Assembly: GCA_963846005.1 (NCBI GenBank) | Contig: CAWJUH010000007.1 | Coordinates: 1 to 64,000 of the forward strand | DNA length: 64,000 bases | Source: CAVSUR01 sp963846005 | GTDB taxonomy: Bacteria; Actinomycetota; Actinomycetes; Streptosporangiales; Streptosporangiaceae | Direction: 5' to 3' | Part shown: one piece after another, positions 60,981-64,000 of the stretch | How the letters are laid out: each line of letters begins with the position of its first letter | Numbering within the stretch: position 1 is the first letter of the stretch | Notes under the pieces: generated by a model | The model's input: only the letters and a program-made list of their open reading frames with translations | Told to the model about the DNA's origin: nothing | Databases searched by the model: none | Position numbers and translations under genes: made by a program

Positions 60981-61484
60981 TCAGTAGCCGATGCCGCCGG
61001 ACGGGGCGGCGGGGGCCGTTCCCGAAATAGGGGAGGTGCTTATTGCGGCCAGGCCGGGGGTGGCCACGAAGAAGTCCTCGACGCCCTGGCCGGTCACCTG
61101 GCCGGCGTGGTCGTCAGCGAAGGTGTACAGCGGGTGGCCGTTGTAGGTGACCTGGTCGCCGTGGGAGTCCATCAGCACGGAGACCTTGCCGCTCAGTCCG
61201 GCGGCGGGTGCGGCCGAGGTCAGCGGTGGCCATAGCTGGGCCAGGGTGCCGCTGACGAGTGATCTGGCTGCGGTGTCGGGCTTGTAAAAGTACAGCGGCA
61301 GGCCGTGGCCGTTGACCAGGATGGTCTCGGTCTTGCCTCCGACGGTGACGGATGCGGTGCGCACGGTCGCTGCGCCGCTGTGGCTGGCCGAGGGGGAAGT
61401 GGCTGCCGAGGCGGCGGTGATGCCGCCGGCGGCGGCCACGGCGGCCAGGGCGATGCCGGAGATGATGATCTTGGGGTGTCGCAT
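60981..61484 (-). CDS. Secreted COG4315/Lipoprotein_15 repeat protein
   Basis: Protein of 167 residues. CAGGAG lies upstream of ATG at 61484. A signal sequence (MRHPKIIISGIALAAVAAAG) is followed by two copies of the secreted repeat: GLPLYFYKPDTAARSLVSGT with a LWPPL end, and VTYNGHPLYTFADDHAGQVT with GVEDFFVATP. There is no lipobox Cys. The family is widespread in actinobacteria and has no proven biochemical function. Its promoter contains palindrome site D. Confidence 0.9.
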   Translation of the reverse strand: MRHPKIIISGIALAAVAAAGGITAASAATSPSASHSGAATVRTASVTVGGKTETILVNGHGLPLYFYKPDTAARSLVSGTLAQLWPPLTSAAPAAGLSGKVSVLMDSHGDQVTYNGHPLYTFADDHAGQVTGQGVEDFFVATPGLAAISTSPISGTAPAAPSGGIGY

Positions 61485-61510
61485 GGTTCACTCCTGTCAG
61501 TATTGATTGC

Positions 61511-63379
61511 CTATACTACTAAGACGGATAGTAGAGGCGCGCGGTTCACCCGCCAGGCGGCATCTTCCGGCGGGTAAGGGCAGCCGCGAGGCCTGCCGCC
61601 GGCCCAGGGCGGTCGCGCGCGCTCGGCCGGGCCGCGGCACGTGGCGGGACCGGGCGCCCTGGCGCGGCGCGCCGGGTGATGGTGACCGCGGCGACCTGAC
61701 CGGCGCCCTGCCGGCGTGCTCTGGCCGGTGGCGGCGGCCGGTGCGGCATCCGGTGCATCCTGGCCGGTCCGGGTGTGCAGCGGGATCTCCTTGAGCATCA
61801 GCGCGAGCAGGAACGCCGCCGCCAGCAGCGGGATCAGGTAGGCGTAGATGGGCGGGAGAGCGGCGGTGAACGCTGAGGCGATGATGTGCCTCAGGGGGAC
61901 GGCCAGGTGCGCAAGGCCCTGCGGCGTGATCGCGCTGACCTGCGCCGGGCTGAGGTGGCTGGCCCCTGACGCCGGCAGGCGGGCGGCAAGCTGGCCGTCC
62001 AGCCGGTGGATGAACAGCGCCCCGACCAGGGCCACTCCTACGCTGCTGCCGACCTGCCGGGCGAAATTGACCGATGAGGTTGCCGCGCCCAGGTCGCGAT
62101 GCGCCGCGGTGTTCTGCACGATGAGCACCATGACCTGCAGGAACAGGCCGATGCCCAGGCCCAGCACCAGCAGGTACAGGCTGGAGGCCAGGTGCGAGGT
62201 TCGCACGCCCAGGGTGGACAGCAGGTAAAGGCCGGCGGCGGCCAGCGCCGTCCCGGCTACCGGGTAGGCCTTATAGTGGCCGGTTCTGGCGATGAGCCTG
62301 CCGGAGGTGATGGAGGTGACCAGGAGCCCGCCGATCAGCGGCAAGAGCAGCAGCCCGGAGCCGGTCGCGCTCGCGCCGGTGACGATCTGCAGGTAGGTCG
62401 GCAGGTAGGCGATCGCGCCGAACATGCCGATCCCGACGATCAGCGAGATCGCGCACGCGATGCGGAAGCTCTGGCCACGGAACAGCCGGAGCGGGATGAC
62501 CGGGTCGGCCGCGTACCGGGCCGAGACCAGCCAGGCCGCGCCCAGCGCCAGGGTGGCCGCGCCCAGCACGATGATCACCGGCGATGTCCACGGATAAGTG
62601 GTGCCGCCCCAGCTGGTGAGCAGCACCACGCTGATCACGGAGCCGCCGAGCAGGGCCATGCCCCGGTAGTCGATGCTGGGCTTCCCCAGCGGCTTGGGCA
62701 GCCGCAGCACGATGGTGGTGACGATCAGCGCCACGGCGCCGATCGGCAGGTTGATGTAGAAGATCCACCGCCAGGACAAGTTGTCCACGAAGAACCCGCC
62801 GAGCAGCGGCCCGATCACCGAGGCCAGCCCGAAGACCGCTCCGATCAGGCCCTGGTATCGCCCGCGCTCCCGCGGGCTGACCACGTCTCCGATAATCGCC
62901 TGCGCGCCGATGATCAGCCCGCCTGCGCCCACCCCCTGCACCGCGCGGAACGCGATCAGCTGGTCCATCGAATGCGCCAGGCCTGATGCCGCCGAGCCGA
63001 TCAGGAAGACCACGATCGCGAACTGGAACACCGGCTTGCGCCCGAACAGGTCGCCGATCTTCCCGTAGATGGGCATGACGACGGCCACGGCTAGCAGGTA
63101 GGCGGTGACGACAAAGCCGATGTGGTCCAGCCCGTGCAGATCGCCGGTGATGGTCGGCAACGCGGTGGCCACGATCGTCTGATCGAGCGCGGCGAGCAGC
63201 ATGCCCAGCATCAGGGCGGAGAAGATCAGCCGCACCTGACGGCGCCCAGGACCGGCTGCCCCGGCATCCGCGCCGCCGGGCGCAGACCGCCCGGCGGGCC
63301 GCGGTGGACCGGGCATGACCGATCCCACGGCGCGCGCATCACGGAGCCGGCTTGCGGATGTCCTCAAGCTCATGGTCAT
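61511..63379 (-). CDS. MFS drug/proton antiporter, EmrB/QacA (DHA2) type
   Basis: Exporter with 14 helices. ATG at 63379 is chosen as start, but no ribosome site is visible and the reading frame is open upstream into ftsH. Motif A GKIGDLFGRKPVFQ, motif C-like GLASVIGPLLGGFFVDNLSW and the DHA2 start LALDQTIVATALPTI-like segment (LAALDQTIVATALPTITGDL) are present. The last 80 residues after LKEIPLHTRTGQD are low-complexity and run into palindrome site D, so the true C-terminus may be earlier. It probably exports drugs or metabolites. Confidence 0.88.
   Translation of the reverse strand: MTMSLRTSASRLRDARAVGSVMPGPPRPAGRSAPGGADAGAAGPGRRQVRLIFSALMLGMLLAALDQTIVATALPTITGDLHGLDHIGFVVTAYLLAVAVVMPIYGKIGDLFGRKPVFQFAIVVFLIGSAASGLAHSMDQLIAFRAVQGVGAGGLIIGAQAIIGDVVSPRERGRYQGLIGAVFGLASVIGPLLGGFFVDNLSWRWIFYINLPIGAVALIVTTIVLRLPKPLGKPSIDYRGMALLGGSVISVVLLTSWGGTTYPWTSPVIIVLGAATLALGAAWLVSARYAADPVIPLRLFRGQSFRIACAISLIVGIGMFGAIAYLPTYLQIVTGASATGSGLLLLPLIGGLLVTSITSGRLIARTGHYKAYPVAGTALAAAGLYLLSTLGVRTSHLASSLYLLVLGLGIGLFLQVMVLIVQNTAAHRDLGAATSSVNFARQVGSSVGVALVGALFIHRLDGQLAARLPASGASHLSPAQVSAITPQGLAHLAVPLRHIIASAFTAALPPIYAYLIPLLAAAFLLALMLKEIPLHTRTGQDAPDAAPAAATGQSTPAGRRSGRRGHHHPARRARAPGPATCRGPAERARPPWAGGRPRGCPYPPEDAAWRVNRAPLLSVLVV
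61516..61534 (-). promoter_or_regulatory. 19-base palindromic operator, site D
   Basis: On the minus strand, CTACTATCCGTCTTAGTAG with perfect CTACTA/TAGTAG half-sites; one base differs from site A. It is 31 bases before the COG4315 start and is followed by TATAGG, a plausible -10 element. Confidence 0.65.
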
Positions 63380-64000
63380 GACTGGCTGCTGACCGCGGGC
63401 GCGGGAGCGGGGGTGGATCCGGCCGGGAGGGACGCGGGCCTGCCGACGGCCGGGGAGGGACGCGGGCGTGCCGACGGGAAGAGATGCAGGCGTGCGGGTC
63501 CGCAGGGGAGCGGGGCCGGCGGCCTGGGCGAGGGCGCGGACCTGGTCACCGCTGACGGTTTCCTGCTCGAGTAGCGCAGCGGTGAGCTGGTTGAGGGCCT
63601 CTTTGTGCTCGGTGAGCAGGCCGCGCGCGCGCGTTTCCGCGCTGGTCAGCAGGTCGGCGACTTCCTGGTCGACGAGCCACTGGGTGTGCTCGGAGTAGCC
63701 GCGCGGGCCGAGGGCGGCGTGCCCGTCGGACTGGCCGTTGTAGCTGACCGGTCCGAGCTTGTCGCTGAGCCCGAACTCGCGGACCATCTGGGTGGCCAGG
63801 GCGGTGGCGGAGGCCAGGTCGTCGGAGGCACCGGTGGAGGCCTCACCGCGGATCAGCCGCTCGGCGGCCCGGCCGCCGAGGCGGACGGCGAGCGTGTCGG
63901 CGAGGTAACTCTCCCCGTACAGGTGGCGGTCGTCGGCGGGGAGCGTCTCGGTGTAGCCGAGGGCCTGTCCGGCGCCGAGGACGGTGACCCGGCTGACCGG
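63380..64000 (-). CDS. ftsH: ATP-dependent zinc metalloprotease FtsH, C-terminal part, cut by the window edge
   Basis: The end of the M41 peptidase domain runs in from the right edge: ALGYTETLPADDRHLYGESY, LGGRAAERLIRGEASTGASD (with the third zinc-ligand Asp), ATQMVREFGLSDKLGPVSYN and LLEQETVSGDQVRAL. The HExxH motif lies outside the window. After the usual family end the frame continues without a stop through a Pro/Arg-rich stretch into the MFS gene. FtsH is a membrane-bound protease for damaged membrane proteins. The lost stop is either real fusion or a sequence error. Confidence 0.88.

Overview
This 64 kb window has the G+C content, codon use and gene families of a soil actinomycete. Supporting families include a WhiB regulator, ECF sigma factors, a mycothiol-dependent maleylpyruvate isomerase-like protein, a split crtYc/crtYd lycopene cyclase and an Asp23 operon with DUF2273. 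The mix suggests a Streptosporangiales- or Catenulisporales-like lineage, but this is inference. No rRNA, tRNA or CRISPR array was found. Many genes overlap by ATGA or GTGA, so operons are easy to trace.

Left part (0.1-11 kb): a MacB-type ABC exporter with its adaptor and a small lipoprotein lies divergent to a two-component system, with tandem OmpR-like repeats between them. The kinase is broken by four frameshifts while its response regulator is intact. Next come a degenerate segment, an ECF sigma factor with a membrane partner, a large secreted protein of unknown function and a small lipoprotein.

11.1-22 kb is the most unusual region. It combines an SRPBCC protein, three methyltransferases, a medium-chain dehydrogenase, a PTPS/QueD homologue with Glu where the catalytic Cys is expected, a histidine phosphatase, GTP cyclohydrolase II, a GT4 glycosyltransferase, a flippase-like membrane protein, and one protein that joins a CDP-alcohol phosphatidyltransferase to an LTA-synthase/sulfatase-type ectodomain. 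I read it as an uncharacterised pathway that modifies a GTP-derived heterocycle and possibly attaches it to, or exports it through, the membrane.

22-34 kb is an envelope-stress block. It holds a six-gene Asp23/Gls24 operon, a divergent ECF sigma factor followed by a zinc-finger/Asp23 fusion that is probably its anti-sigma factor, a PRC-barrel/DUF2382 protein and a TM-helix protein. A decayed second copy of the sigma locus keeps parts of its upstream region. A CDF metal transporter, a fatty-acid desaturase and a WhiB protein follow.

34-45.7 kb is a carotenoid operon: crtE, acyltransferase, GT2, P450, crtYc, crtYd fused to DUF998, crtI and crtB. It is divergent from a MerR-DICT regulator and followed by an MMPL transporter. 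The gene set predicts a cyclic, hydroxylated, glycosylated and acylated C40 carotenoid.

46-64 kb carries transaldolase, a coiled-coil SAP protein, an ArsR/SRPBCC stress cassette and a MarR/mycothiol-enzyme pair with clear palindromic operators, a PQQ-like beta-propeller, a GNAT acetyltransferase, an ABC1/UbiB kinase, an NfeD-stomatin pair, a DUF929 thioredoxin-like protein, a hydrolase-flippase pair, a COG4315 lipoprotein, and an MFS exporter whose frame is continuous with the C-terminus of FtsH at the window edge. A 19-bp palindrome recurs four times between 53.6 and 61.5 kb.

Single-base frameshifts recur in otherwise well-conserved genes (about 2.78, 4.83-5.51, 19.55, 40.17, 52.04 and 58.53 kb). 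Either the assembly has indel errors or several of these genes are decaying.
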